Of a stretch of 64,000 nucleotides of DNA, positions 63,958-64,000 are shown in pieces (the first letter of the stretch is position 1; each line of letters starts with the position of its first letter). The DNA lies in the NCBI RefSeq assembly GCF_051433195.1, contig NZ_JBHMFT010000021.1, positions 22,214 to 86,213 on the forward strand, given 5' to 3'. A program made the position numbers and the translations under genes. The stretch is from Falsiroseomonas sp051433195. Lineage in GTDB: Bacteria; Pseudomonadota; Alphaproteobacteria; Acetobacterales; Acetobacteraceae. The notes under the pieces were generated by a model, which was not told where the DNA came from, made no database searches, and saw nothing but the letters and a program-made list of their open reading frames with translations.

Positions 63958-64000
63958 ATGAGGTATACGGCCCACGAGAAGCTCGAGATCATCCGTCTCG
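63958..64000 (+). CDS. IS3-family transposase-like protein, N-terminal fragment at window edge
   Basis: An ATG at 63958 opens a frame reading MRYTAHEKLEIIRL up to the window end. This matches the beginning of the integrase-type subunit (or its helix-turn-helix leader) found after OrfA in some IS3-group elements, typically MRYxAxEKLEIIRLVE. Only 14 residues are visible, so completeness cannot be judged. Together with the fragment just upstream it indicates an insertion sequence or its remains at the right edge. Confidence 0.55.
   Translation, partial: MRYTAHEKLEIIRL

Overview
This is a very GC-rich window. Its gene content fits an aerobic, nutritionally versatile alphaproteobacterium, most like the Roseomonas/Acetobacteraceae group. 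That placement is inferred from GC content, from orphan Bug-type solute receptors, and from a HutF-type histidine pathway; no rRNA or other taxonomic marker is present. I saw no tRNA, rRNA or CRISPR array.

Layout. 1-13.5 kb: the tail of an outer-membrane MipA/OmpV protein, a peptide-type ABC binding protein beside an AraC regulator, a catalytically altered asparaginase homologue overlapping an AI-2E family transporter, a second AraC regulator, and a set comprising a DcaP-like porin, an alpha/beta hydrolase and a patatin lipoprotein, then an LLM flavin oxidoreductase. 13.7-24.4 kb: a divergent histidine-utilisation locus (hutC-hutF one way, hutI-hutH-hutU the other, around a palindromic operator). 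It runs on into a PhyH-type dioxygenase and a three-gene TRAP transporter. 24.8-25.9 kb: a MarR regulator and an AT-rich regulatory gap.

25.9-49.0 kb is the most distinctive part: an ABC-transporter-dependent capsule/exopolysaccharide locus. It holds a TPR protein with an SGNH/GSCFA-like head, an asparagine-synthetase homologue that has lost both active sites, two TPR-GT4 glycosyltransferases, UDP-glucose dehydrogenase, a UDP-glucuronate 4-epimerase-like enzyme, KpsM/KpsT/KpsE-like export proteins and a Wza/KpsD-like lipoprotein. Around these lie a secreted PL1-like lyase, an RTX-tailed pectate lyase, a UDP-HexNAc dehydrogenase and an RTX-tailed sialate-O-acetylesterase-like protein. Together they suggest synthesis of a uronic-acid (possibly galacturonic-acid) polymer along with lyases and an esterase able to trim or deacetylate it. 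The polymer's identity is inference.

49-64 kb is accessory metabolism with visible decay: a serine-recombinase remnant, a frameshifted exonuclease III gene, a 5'-truncated hydrolase, an internally deleted Bug receptor and IS3-type fragments at the right edge. Between these lie intact genes for a DUF4112 protein, a MetE-like protein, an SDR, an amidohydrolase, M28 and M20 metallohydrolases, a PEP-mutase/isocitrate-lyase family enzyme and three complete Bug receptors with no TctA/TctB partners in the window.
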